Shown here one piece after another: positions 17,932 to 27,677 of a stretch of DNA of 64,000 nt. The notes under the pieces are model-generated. The model was not told the origin of the DNA. It searched no databases and saw only the letters and a program-made list of their open reading frames with translations. Source of the stretch: Actinacidiphila acididurans (GTDB lineage Bacteria; Actinomycetota; Actinomycetes; Streptomycetales; Streptomycetaceae); the NCBI RefSeq assembly GCF_016918855.1, contig NZ_JADKYB010000020.1, positions 1 through 64,000 of the forward strand, given 5' to 3'. The stretch's first letter is position 1; each line of letters opens with the position of its first letter. The translations under genes were made by a program, and so were the position numbers.

Positions 17932-19071
17932 ATGAAGGCCGTCGTCTACAAGGGACCGTTCGAGGTCAACGTCGAGGACGTCGCAAAACCCGCCATCCAG
18001 CACCCCAACGACGTGATCGTGCGGGTCACGTCCACCGCGATCTGCGGTTCCGATCTGCACATGTACGAAGGGCGCACGGCCGCCGAGCCGGGCATCGTGT
18101 TCGGCCACGAGAATCTGGGGATCATCGAGGAGACCGGTCAGGGCGTCACCTCGCTGAAGAAGGGCGACCGTGTCGTCATGCCCTTCAACGTCGCCTGCGG
18201 GTTCTGCAAGAACTGCGCGGCCGGCTACACCGGGTACTGCCTGACGGTGAACCCGGGATTCGCCGGCGGTGCGTACGGCTATGTGGCCATGGGCCCGTGG
18301 CCGGGCGGCCAGGCCGAGTACCTGCGCGTTCCGTACGCGGACTTCAACTGTCTGAAGCTGCCCGAGGGCACCGCGCACGAGACCGATTTCATCCTGCTGG
18401 CCGACATCTTCCCGACCGGATACCACGGCTGCGAACTGGCCGGGGTCTCGCCGGGCGACTCCGTCGCGGTGTACGGCGGCGGTCCGGTCGGCCTGATGGC
18501 GGCGTACTCGGCGCTGCTGCGCGGCGCGAAGAAGGTCTTCGTGGTGGACCGGGTGCCCGAGCGGCTGGCCAAGGCGCGGGAGATCGGCGCGATACCGATC
18601 AACTTCGCCGAGGGCGACCCGGTGGCACAGATCAAGGACCAGACCGGCGGTGAAGGCACCGACAAGGGCGTCGACGCCGTCGGCTACCAGGCCAAGGCGC
18701 ACGCCGAGGACCGCGAGGAGCCGGCCACCGTGCTGAACTCGCTGGTCGAGACGGTGCGGCCGACCGGCGCGCTCGGCGTCCCGGGCCTGTACGTGCCCAG
18801 CGATCCGGGCGGCCCGGACGAGTACGCCCGCAAGGGCATGCTCGCGGTCTCGATCGGCCGGCTGTTCGAGAAGGGCCTGCGGGTCGGCACCGGTCAGTGC
18901 AACGTCAAGCGGTACAACCGCCAGTTGCGCGACATGATCATCGAGGGCCGCGCCACGCCGAGCTTCGTGGTCTCCCACGAGCTCCCGCTGGACCAGGCGG
19001 CCTCGGCGTACGACAAGTTCGACAAGCGCATCGAGGGCTACACCAAGGTCGTACTCCACCCGCAGATGTGA
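17932..19071 (+). CDS. Zinc-dependent alcohol dehydrogenase, glutathione-independent formaldehyde dehydrogenase-like
   Basis: A 379-residue MDR-superfamily enzyme. Catalytic zinc ligands are in AICGSDLHMYEGR and VFGHENLG. The structural zinc lobe appears as CGFCKNCAAGYTGYC, and the NAD-binding motif as AVYGGGPVGLMAAYSALLRGAKKVFVVD. The long insertion near AEDREEPATVLNSLVETVRPTG is typical of the formaldehyde-dismutase/FdhA branch, which oxidises aldehydes using tightly bound NAD(H). Start 17932 follows a good GGAGG site. It is a monocistronic gene between the glycosylase and a divergent SDR/regulator pair. Confidence 0.88.
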   Translation: MKAVVYKGPFEVNVEDVAKPAIQHPNDVIVRVTSTAICGSDLHMYEGRTAAEPGIVFGHENLGIIEETGQGVTSLKKGDRVVMPFNVACGFCKNCAAGYTGYCLTVNPGFAGGAYGYVAMGPWPGGQAEYLRVPYADFNCLKLPEGTAHETDFILLADIFPTGYHGCELAGVSPGDSVAVYGGGPVGLMAAYSALLRGAKKVFVVDRVPERLAKAREIGAIPINFAEGDPVAQIKDQTGGEGTDKGVDAVGYQAKAHAEDREEPATVLNSLVETVRPTGALGVPGLYVPSDPGGPDEYARKGMLAVSIGRLFEKGLRVGTGQCNVKRYNRQLRDMIIEGRATPSFVVSHELPLDQAASAYDKFDKRIEGYTKVVLHPQM

Positions 19072-19167
19072 GCCGACCCCGAGCAGACAGCCCTGCGCAG
19101 GCGGACCGCTGACCTTTCGGTGAGCGGTCCGCCGCGCGGTACGGGCGGTGTCCGCAGGCCCCGCGGG

Positions 19168-20091
19168 TCACTCGGCGGTCAGCCGCTCCGAGACCGTCCA
19201 CAGGCGGGCCGCGGTCTGCGGGTCCAGGGCCTGCGCGGCAACGCCGCCGAAGAAGTCCGGGCGGGCCGGGACGGCCTCGTTGCAGTCCTCGAAGTAGCGG
19301 CCGCCGATGCCGTCGAGACCGGGCCAGGTGGCCACCAGGGCGGCGGTGGCCGCGCCCTGGGCGGGGGTCTTGAAGGTGTAGCGGCCGGAGTTCACCGCGT
19401 CGTCCAGGGCGCCGGGGGCCATGTGGCGGGTGAGGTTGGTCAGGATCGCGCCCGGGTGCGCCGCGTTGACGGTGATCCCGTCGGCGGACCAGCGGCGGTC
19501 CGCCTCCACCGCGAACAGCACGGTGGCGGTCTTGGACTGGGCGTAGGCGAGCTCGGCGTCGTACGGCCGGGTCCGGAAGTCCAGGTCGTCCAGGTCCAGG
19601 CCGCCGCGCAGGTGGGCGATCGAGCTGAGCGCCACCACGCGGGCGCCGCCGGCCGCGGCCAGCGCCTGGTGCAGGCCCGTGGTCAGGGCGAAGTGGCCCA
19701 GGTGGTTCACGGCGAACTGCCATTCGCGGCCCTGCGGGGTGCGCCGCTCGGGCGTGGCCATCACCCCGGCGTTGTTCACCAGGATGTGCAGCGGGCCCTG
19801 CCAGCCGGCCGTGAACGCCCGCACCGACGCCAGGTCGCCCAGATCCAGTGCCCGCACATCGGTCTTCCCGCCGATCTCCGCGGCCACCCGCTCCCCCGCG
19901 GCCGTGTCCCGGACCGCCAGCGTCACCTCCGCCCCGGCGCCGGCCAGCGCCCGCGCGGTCTCCACCCCGATCCCCGAGGACGCCCCCGTCACGATCGCCC
20001 GCCGACCCGCCAGGTCCACCCCCGCGACGACCTCCTCCGCGGTCGACGTCGCCCCGAACGGCGTGGTCACCCGGCCCGTGTTCCCGCTCAT
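19168..20091 (-). CDS. Short-chain dehydrogenase/reductase
   Basis: A 307-residue classical SDR, of the kind often labelled retinol-dehydrogenase- or protochlorophyllide-reductase-like. It has the cofactor motif TGASSGIGVETARAL, the strand NNAGVMATPE, the catalytic Ser in VVALSSIAH and Tyr-x3-Lys in AYAQSKTA. Preference for NADP is plausible but not certain. ATG 20091 has a GGAG/GAGGGAAG ribosome site. The gene is divergent from an XRE regulator across 135 bp, an arrangement in which the regulator commonly controls the oxidoreductase. Substrate unknown. Confidence 0.9.
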   Translation of the reverse strand: MSGNTGRVTTPFGATSTAEEVVAGVDLAGRRAIVTGASSGIGVETARALAGAGAEVTLAVRDTAAGERVAAEIGGKTDVRALDLGDLASVRAFTAGWQGPLHILVNNAGVMATPERRTPQGREWQFAVNHLGHFALTTGLHQALAAAGGARVVALSSIAHLRGGLDLDDLDFRTRPYDAELAYAQSKTATVLFAVEADRRWSADGITVNAAHPGAILTNLTRHMAPGALDDAVNSGRYTFKTPAQGAATAALVATWPGLDGIGGRYFEDCNEAVPARPDFFGGVAAQALDPQTAARLWTVSERLTAE

Positions 20092-20226
20092 ACGCTTCCC
20101 TCTCTCCTCGTCCGGCGGGCTTCCCCGCCTCCCCTCCACCCTCCCGCGCCCACCCCCACCCCACGACCCGCCCAGGGAGCCCGCCCGTACCGGGGGCACG
20201 CCAGTACCCCCCACCGGCGGGAGAGA

Positions 20227-21072
20227 ATGAACGACATGACCGACCTCGGCGATTTTCTGCGGACGCGGCGGGCGCGGGTGAGCCCGCGGGAGGCGGGGCT
20301 CGGGACGGAGACGGGGGTGCGGCGGGTGCCGGGGCTGCGGCGGGAGGAGGTGGCCCGGCTCGCGGGGGTGAGCGTGGACTACTACGTACGGCTGGAGCGG
20401 GGGCGGCAGGCGAACGCCTCGGAGGCGGTGCTGGAGGCCCTGGCGCGGGCGCTGCGGCTCGATACGACCGAGCGGGACCACTTGTTCGCCCTGGCCCGCC
20501 CTGGGCGCGCACAGGCGCTCCCGGTGCAGAAGGTGGCGCCGGGCCTCGACCGGGTGCTGGAGACCATGCGGGACGTCCCCGCGCTGGTGCTGGGCCGGCG
20601 GATGGACGTGCTGGCGTCGAACCCGATGGCCCGCGCCTTCTACACCGACTTCGAGGCGCTGCCGGTGCGGGAGCGCAACATGGTGCGCTTCATCTTCCTG
20701 AACCCGGTGGCCCGCGGGCTGTACGCGGACTGGCCGGAGTCCGCGCGCGGCACCGTGGCGGTGCTGCACCGGTACGCCGGGCGCTTCCCGCACGACCCGA
20801 GGCTGGACGAGCTGGTCGACGAGCTGTCCGCACGCGACCCGGACTTCCGCCGCTGGTGGGCCGAGCACGACGTGATGCGCCGCGCCTACGGCGTCAAGCA
20901 CTACCGCCACCCGGTGGCCGGCGAGATGGTGCTGTCCTACCAGTCGCTCACCCCGGAGGGCGACCGCGAGCAGTCCCTCGGCCTGCACTTCGCCGAGCCG
21001 GGCTCACCGTCCGAGGAGCGGTTGCGGCTGCTCGCCGAGCGCGCCGGGGTGCCGGCGGCCGCGCGGCCGTGA
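20227..21072 (+). CDS. XRE-family regulator with MmyB-like ligand-binding domain
   Basis: A 281-residue regulator. The N-terminal HTH spans about residues 6-85 (VPGLRREEVARLAGVSVDYYVRLERGR), followed by the MmyB-like ligand-binding domain (MRDVPALVLGRRMDVLASNPMARAF, NMVRFIFLNP, HPVAGEMVLSYQSL). This family is commonly divergent from an SDR, as here, and several members bind fatty-acid-like ligands. ATG 20227 follows GGGAGAG. It probably controls the divergent SDR and itself; the inducer is unknown. Confidence 0.92.
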   Translation: MNDMTDLGDFLRTRRARVSPREAGLGTETGVRRVPGLRREEVARLAGVSVDYYVRLERGRQANASEAVLEALARALRLDTTERDHLFALARPGRAQALPVQKVAPGLDRVLETMRDVPALVLGRRMDVLASNPMARAFYTDFEALPVRERNMVRFIFLNPVARGLYADWPESARGTVAVLHRYAGRFPHDPRLDELVDELSARDPDFRRWWAEHDVMRRAYGVKHYRHPVAGEMVLSYQSLTPEGDREQSLGLHFAEPGSPSEERLRLLAERAGVPAAARP

Positions 21073-21191
21073 CGTCCCGCGCACGCGGCGCCGTACCACC
21101 GGCCCCGTACCCGTGAGCCCCCGGCGCGCGGCCCCGGACCCGCGATGCGCACACGTACCCCCACGCACGTGCCGCGTCGTGGTCCCGGCCG

Positions 21192-22214
21192 TCAGACGGA
21201 GTCGCGCTGCACCAACTCCGTGGCGAGCACCACGTGGCGGCGGACCGAGGCGCGCTCGGCGATCTCCTCCAGCAGGACGCGGGCCATGGTGCGGCCCATC
21301 TCCTCGGTGGGCTGGCGGACCGAGGTGAGCGCCGGGTCCATGTGGCGGGCGATCGCGGAGTCCTCGAAGCCGATCAGGGCCACGTCCTCGGGCACCCGGC
21401 GGCCGGCCTCGCGCAGCACCGCGCGGGCGCCGGCGGCCATCACGTCGGAGGCGGCGAAGACCGCGTCGACCCCGGGGGCGCGTTCCAGGAGCTCGCGCAT
21501 GGCCCGCCGGCCGCCCTGCTCGGTGAAGTCGCCGTGGGCGACCAGCGTGTCGGAAGGGGCGAGCCCGGCCTCGTCGACCGCCTGGTGGTAGCCGTCCAGC
21601 CGGCAGCGCGCCACGTACATGTCCTGCGGGCCGGTGATGGTGGCGACCTGGCGGCGGCCGCGGGCGATCAGATGGGCGACGGCGGACCGGGCGCCGCCGA
21701 CGTTGTCGGCGTCCACGTAGCTGACCGACTCCAGGTCGGAGCGCCGGCCGTTGAGCACCGCGGGCATCTCGAGCTGCTCCAGCAGGTCGGGCAGCGGGTC
21801 GTCCTCGTGCACCGAGACCAGTAGCACCCCGTCCACCCGGTGGGCGGCCAGGTACTGGGCGAACCTGGTCCGTTCCTTGGGCGTACGGATCAGGGTGAGC
21901 AGCAGCTGCATGTCGGTGTCCGCCAGCTCCGCCCCGATGCCCCGGATGATGTCGGAGAAGTACGGCTCGGCGAAGAGCCTGGTCTCCGGTTCCGGGATGA
22001 CCAGCGCGATCGCGTCCGTGCGGTTGCCGGCCAGCGCGCGGGCCGCCCGGTTGGGCACGTAGCCCAACTCCGCGATGGCCGCCTCCACCGCGGCCTTGGC
22101 GCGGTCGCTGACCCGTGGCGAGCCGTTGATGACCCGCGAGACCGTACCGCGTCCCACCCCGGCGCGTACTGCCACCTCCTCCAGGGTGGGCCGTCCGCTG
22201 TGCCGACCGTTCAT
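21192..22214 (-). CDS. cebR: CebR, LacI-family cellobiose/cellotriose-responsive repressor
   Basis: A 340-residue LacI-family repressor. The HTH and hinge are GRPTLEEVAVRAGVGRGTVSRVINGS and YVPNRAARALAGNRT; the periplasmic-binding-protein-like effector domain contains PEPETRLFAEPYFSDIIRGIG and ALIGFEDSAIARHMDPALTSVRQP, very close to known CebR. It represses cellulase and cellodextrin-uptake genes until cello-oligosaccharide binds. Start 22214 (MNGRHSGRP) is chosen because the HTH begins right after it. A palindromic operator upstream (22287-22300) suggests autoregulation. Confidence 0.95.
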   Translation of the reverse strand: MNGRHSGRPTLEEVAVRAGVGRGTVSRVINGSPRVSDRAKAAVEAAIAELGYVPNRAARALAGNRTDAIALVIPEPETRLFAEPYFSDIIRGIGAELADTDMQLLLTLIRTPKERTRFAQYLAAHRVDGVLLVSVHEDDPLPDLLEQLEMPAVLNGRRSDLESVSYVDADNVGGARSAVAHLIARGRRQVATITGPQDMYVARCRLDGYHQAVDEAGLAPSDTLVAHGDFTEQGGRRAMRELLERAPGVDAVFAASDVMAAGARAVLREAGRRVPEDVALIGFEDSAIARHMDPALTSVRQPTEEMGRTMARVLLEEIAERASVRRHVVLATELVQRDSV

Positions 22215-22286
22215 GGCCACTACCGCCTCCCGCACTCCACTGTCGCGCCACATTAGCGCCCGGCCCACTCGCGCTCACCGAGTTCT

Positions 22287-22300
22287 TGAGAGCGCTCCCA
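22287..22300. promoter_or_regulatory. CebR operator on the cebR side
   Basis: TGAGAGCGCTCCCA is one mismatch from the CebR consensus and lies 73 bp upstream of the cebR start codon. Confidence 0.8.
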
Positions 22301-22389
22301 CACTACAAGGCCCAGGCCGGGGCTTCCGTTCAAGAAGTAATCGCCCATCGGCCGCGGACACGTTCCGGCAACGAAATGGACTTCACATC

Positions 22390-22447
22390 TTGACATTGAC
22401 CCCTCCGAGGCGTGAATGTTCCGGAAAGCCTAGTGGGAGCGCTCCCA
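22390..22447 (+). promoter_or_regulatory. cebE promoter and perfect CebR operator
   Basis: A consensus -35 TTGACA (22390-22395) is followed by a -10-like GAATGT near 22414. The perfect operator TGGGAGCGCTCCCA (22434-22447) falls at about the transcription start. The layout matches that before the GH64-like gene. Confidence 0.8.
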
Positions 22448-22551
22448 CAGTGCACGGCACACGCACGCCACACGCACCGCTCAGCGCACGCACATACCCG
22501 GGGACCCTCGCACCACCCGCACGCCAGACCCACCCTGACAAGGAGAGTGGA

Positions 22552-23898
22552 ATGCGCACTTCCGGCAGAACCCGCAAGGCCGCCGTCATCGCGGTCGCGG
22601 GGATTGCGACCTGCGCGACTCTGATCACCGGCTGCAGCAGCGACAGCAACAACGATTCCAAGGGGGGCGGCAGCTCCGACGCCAACCAGAAGATCACGCT
22701 GCACATCGGCGACTTCGGATCGTTCGGCTACGACGACAAGACGGGCGCGGCCCTCTTCTCGGAGTACCACAAGCTGCACCCGAACATCACGGTCGTGGAG
22801 GACAACACCTCCGACGGCCAGCAGTACTGGGACACGCTCAAGCTCCACCTCACTCAGGGCAGCGGTCTCGCGGACATCCAGGCGATCGAGGTCGGCTACA
22901 TCGCCGAGGCGGTCACCCCCGCCATCGCCTCGAAGTTCGAGGACATCGGCAAGGCGCCCGGAGTCAACGTGGACGACTGGGTCTCCTACAAGGAGAAGCA
23001 GGCCACCACCAGCGACGGCAAGGTCATCGGCCTGGGCACCGACATCGGCCCGACCGCGATCTGCTACCGCAAGGACCTGTTCCAGCAGGCCGGCCTGCCC
23101 ACCGACCGGGACCAGGTGGCACAGCTCTGGGCGGGCGACTGGCAGAAGTTCGTGGACGCCGGCAAGAAGTTCAAGGCCAAGGCGCCGGCCGGCGTGGCGT
23201 TCACGGACTCCGGCAGCGGCCTGTTCAACGCGGTGCTGGCCAGTCAGCCGACCCAGTACAGCGACGCGAGCGGGAAGCTGATCTACGACACCAGCGCCGG
23301 TGTGAAGACCGCCTGGGACCTGGCGACCGAGGCCGTGCAGGACGGACTGACCGCCAAGCTGCGGCAGTTCAACACCGACAACTCGTGGAACGCGGCGTTC
23401 AAGACGTCCAAGTTCGCCACCGTGGCCTGCCCGAGCTGGATGGTCGGCCAGGTCGCGACCAACTCCGGCCCGGCGCTGAAGGGCAAGTGGGACATCGCCC
23501 AGCCGCCGCAGGCCGGCAACTGGGGCGGTTCGTTCCTGGGGGTGCCCTCGGCGGGCAAGCACGTCAAGGAGGCCGAGGCGCTGGCCGAGTGGCTGACCGC
23601 GCCCGCCCAGGAGGTCAAGGTCTTCCAGAAGTTCGGCAACATCCCGTCCACCAAGGCGGGGCTGAACGACCCGGCGGTGCTCGCCGCGACCAACGACTTC
23701 TTCCCGGGCACCCCGGTCGGCAAGGTCTACACCACCACCGCGCAGAACGTGCAGCCCGCGCCCATCGGGCAGTGGGACGGCCAGGTGAAGACGTTCATCA
23801 CCGACAACGGCATCCTCGACATGGAGCAGCACGGCACAGCCAAGGACAAGGCGTGGTCGAACGTGCAGAAACTCGTCAAGGACAAGATCGAGCAGTAG
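22552..23898 (+). CDS. cebE: CebE, cellobiose/cellotriose-binding lipoprotein of an ABC importer
   Basis: A 448-residue extracytoplasmic solute-binding protein (family 1). The lipobox LITGC at about residue 28 and the Ser/Asn/Asp-rich stretch after it mark a membrane-anchored lipoprotein. It delivers cellobiose and cellotriose to CebF/CebG; the ATPase is usually the shared MsiK encoded elsewhere, and none is encoded here. ATG 22552 has an AAGGAGAG site. First gene of the CebR-controlled cebEFG-bglC set. Confidence 0.95.
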   Translation: MRTSGRTRKAAVIAVAGIATCATLITGCSSDSNNDSKGGGSSDANQKITLHIGDFGSFGYDDKTGAALFSEYHKLHPNITVVEDNTSDGQQYWDTLKLHLTQGSGLADIQAIEVGYIAEAVTPAIASKFEDIGKAPGVNVDDWVSYKEKQATTSDGKVIGLGTDIGPTAICYRKDLFQQAGLPTDRDQVAQLWAGDWQKFVDAGKKFKAKAPAGVAFTDSGSGLFNAVLASQPTQYSDASGKLIYDTSAGVKTAWDLATEAVQDGLTAKLRQFNTDNSWNAAFKTSKFATVACPSWMVGQVATNSGPALKGKWDIAQPPQAGNWGGSFLGVPSAGKHVKEAEALAEWLTAPAQEVKVFQKFGNIPSTKAGLNDPAVLAATNDFFPGTPVGKVYTTTAQNVQPAPIGQWDGQVKTFITDNGILDMEQHGTAKDKAWSNVQKLVKDKIEQ

Positions 23899-23997
23899 TC
23901 CTGCCCGCCATGTGATCCACCCGCCCTCCTGCGGGGCCGCCCGGCAGTGACTCCCTCCTGCCGGGCGGTCCGTACCCCCTACCGGAAGGACGCCCTC

Positions 23998-24996
23998 GTG
24001 GCCACCTCCGTCAGGGCGGCAGACGGCTCCCCGCCGCCCGCCCGTTCCGCCCCCTCCGCGCCCGCCCCGGACGGTCGTCGTTCCGCGGGCTGGCGCTCCC
24101 GGCTGTACCGGTTCGACACGAAGGCGTCGCCTTACGCCTTCATCTCGCCCTTCTTCCTCGTCTTCGCCGCCTTCGGCCTGTTCCCGCTCATCTACACAGG
24201 CTGGCTGTCGCTGCATCAGGTGGAGCTGGGCGCCCCGGCCCACTGGGTGGGCTTTCGCAACTACACGCGGCTGTGGGACAGCAGCTTCTTCTGGACCGCG
24301 CTGCGCAACACCTTCACCCTCGGAGTCATCTCCACCGTCCCCCAGCTGCTGATGGCGCTGGGCCTGGCCCACCTGCTCAACTTCAAGATGCGCGCCCGCG
24401 GCTTCTTCCGGGTCGCGATACTGGCCCCGTACGCGACCTCGATCGCCGCGGCCTCGCTGGTGTTCGTCCAGCTCTTCAACCCCGACTACGGCATGATCAA
24501 CCAGTTCCTGGGTCACCTCGGGGTGCACGGCATCCAGTGGGAGACCTCCAAGTGGCCGGCGCAGATCGCCATTTCGGCGATCGTGACCTGGCGCTGGACC
24601 GGGTACAACGCGTTGATCTACCTGGCCGCCATGCAGGCGGTGCCCGCCGACCTGTACGAGGCGGCGGCCCTGGACGGCGCCTCGCGCTGGCGCCAGTTCA
24701 TCAGCGTGACCATCCCGTCGATCCGGCCGACGATCTTCTTCACCATCATCGTGTCCACCATCGGTGCCACCCAGCTCTTCGGCGAACCGATGCTCTACGG
24801 CGGCGGCGTCGGGATCAGCGGCGGCTCGGCGCACCAGTACCAGACGCTGAGCCTGTACATGTACGAGAAGGGCTGGCAGACCGGCGAACTCGGCCAGGCG
24901 TCCGCCGTGGCCTGGGTGATGCTGGGGATCCTGCTGCTCATCGGCACCGTTCAACTGTTCGTCCTGCGGATCAACCGCCGGACCGCGGGAGGCTGA
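23998..24996 (+). CDS. cebF: CebF, sugar ABC transporter permease
   Basis: A 332-residue inner-membrane permease (MalF type) with about six membrane segments, beginning with YAFISPFFLVFAAFGLFPLIY. The EAA loop that contacts the ATPase is EAAALDGASRWRQFISVTIPSIRP. A GTG at 23998 behind GGAAGGA is taken as start; the residues before it in the open frame lack a ribosome site. It sits 99 bp after cebE and 2 bp before cebG. Confidence 0.94.
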   Translation: MATSVRAADGSPPPARSAPSAPAPDGRRSAGWRSRLYRFDTKASPYAFISPFFLVFAAFGLFPLIYTGWLSLHQVELGAPAHWVGFRNYTRLWDSSFFWTALRNTFTLGVISTVPQLLMALGLAHLLNFKMRARGFFRVAILAPYATSIAAASLVFVQLFNPDYGMINQFLGHLGVHGIQWETSKWPAQIAISAIVTWRWTGYNALIYLAAMQAVPADLYEAAALDGASRWRQFISVTIPSIRPTIFFTIIVSTIGATQLFGEPMLYGGGVGISGGSAHQYQTLSLYMYEKGWQTGELGQASAVAWVMLGILLLIGTVQLFVLRINRRTAGG

Positions 24997-24998
24997 CC

Positions 24999-25919
24999 AT
25001 GGCCCAACTCACCGAGAACAGCCGGGTGGTGGGCGCGCGGCACTCCGCCGAGGCGGCCCGCCCCAAGCGCCGCCGCTTCCGCGCGGACGGCGCGGGCAAG
25101 CAGCAGCAGGCCGGCCCGATCGCGTACGTGTTCCTGATCGTCGCGGCCCTGCTGTCGCTCTTCCCGCTGTACTGGACGGTGGTCGCGGCATCCCGCACCG
25201 ACACCGAGATCGTCACCCCGCCCACCCCGCTGCTGCCCGGGTCCCACCTGATCGACAACCTGAAGATCGTCTGGGACCAGGTCGACATGACCAAGGCGCT
25301 GATCAACTCCACCATCGTGGCGAGCTTCGTGGCGGTCAGCACGGTGGTGTTCGCCACCCTGGCCGGATTCGCCTTCGCCAAGCTGGAGTTCCGCGGGCGC
25401 AACGCGCTGCTGACCGTGGTGGTGGCCACCATGACCATCCCGCCGCAGCTCAGCGTGATCCCGCTCTACCAGATCATCACCAACCTGCACTGGTTCGATC
25501 ACCTCCAGTCGGTGATCCTGCCCTCGCTGGTGGCCGCCTTCGGCGTGTTCTTCATGCGGCAGTTCCTGTCCGAGGCGCTGCCCATCGAACTGATCGAGGC
25601 GGCGCGGGTGGACGGGGCGCACAGCCTGCGGATCATCTGGCACGTGGTCTTCCCCATCGCGCGGCCGGCGATGGCGGTGCTCGGGATGCTGGTCTTCGTC
25701 CAGTCCTGGAACGACTTCTTCTGGCCCTTCATCGCGCTGGACCAGCAGAACCCGACGGTGCAGGTGGCACTGGCCGGGCTGGGGTCCGGCAACCACACGG
25801 TCGACCACGCGATCGTCGTGACCGGCTGTCTGGTGGCGACGTTGCCGCTGCTGCTGGTGTTCGCGGTGCTCGGCAAGCAGATCGTGGGCGGGATCACCGC
25901 GGGGGCCGTCAAGAGCTGA
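24999..25919 (+). CDS. cebG: CebG, sugar ABC transporter permease
   Basis: A 306-residue permease (MalG type) with about six membrane segments (IAYVFLIVAALLSLFPLYWTV first). The EAA motif is EAARVDGAHSLRIIWHVVFPIARP. ATG at 24999 lies 2 bp after the cebF stop, so translation is coupled. With CebE and CebF it forms the cellobiose/cellotriose importer. Confidence 0.95.
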   Translation: MAQLTENSRVVGARHSAEAARPKRRRFRADGAGKQQQAGPIAYVFLIVAALLSLFPLYWTVVAASRTDTEIVTPPTPLLPGSHLIDNLKIVWDQVDMTKALINSTIVASFVAVSTVVFATLAGFAFAKLEFRGRNALLTVVVATMTIPPQLSVIPLYQIITNLHWFDHLQSVILPSLVAAFGVFFMRQFLSEALPIELIEAARVDGAHSLRIIWHVVFPIARPAMAVLGMLVFVQSWNDFFWPFIALDQQNPTVQVALAGLGSGNHTVDHAIVVTGCLVATLPLLLVFAVLGKQIVGGITAGAVKS

Positions 25920-26010
25920 CCGCCGGGGCGCAGCGCCGCGCCCACCCCGCGCTCCCGCCCTCCCGTCCGCCCTTCCCCCGCTTCACGCGTCATCCCACGT
26001 TGGAGTTTCC

Positions 26011-27483
<1,473 letters not shown>

Positions 27484-27490
27484 GGGGCAA

Positions 27491-27592
27491 CGCGCGGCTG
27501 CGGCGGTCCGAGGGTGCCGTCGCAGCCGCGCGTCCGGCCGGCCGCGGGCAACACGCGGCCGGCCGCTCCTCTCCCATGGGGGTTGGAGAGGA
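27491..27592. terminator. Cluster of three hairpins between bglC and chitinase
   Basis: Three consecutive inverted repeats: CGCGCGGCTGCG/CGCAGCCGCGCG (27491-27532), CGGCCGGCCGCG/CGCGGCCGGCCG (about 27536-27565) and TCCTCTCC/GGAGAGGA (about 27567-27592). They lie between convergent genes and probably terminate both. Confidence 0.7.
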
Positions 27593-27614
27593 ACGGCCGG
27601 CCGGGGTCGCGGGC

Positions 27615-27672
27615 TTCGGTCATGAACCGGGGTTCGTGAACGGAGGTTCGTGAATCGGGGTTCGTGACCTGG
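27615..27672. repeat. Short tandem repeats of GGTTCGTGAA
   Basis: Three to four imperfect copies of a unit of about 16 bp containing GGTTCGTGA, the first as an inverted TCATGAACC, lie just beyond the chitinase stop codon. Function unknown. Confidence 0.5.
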
Positions 27673-27677
27673 GGAAG

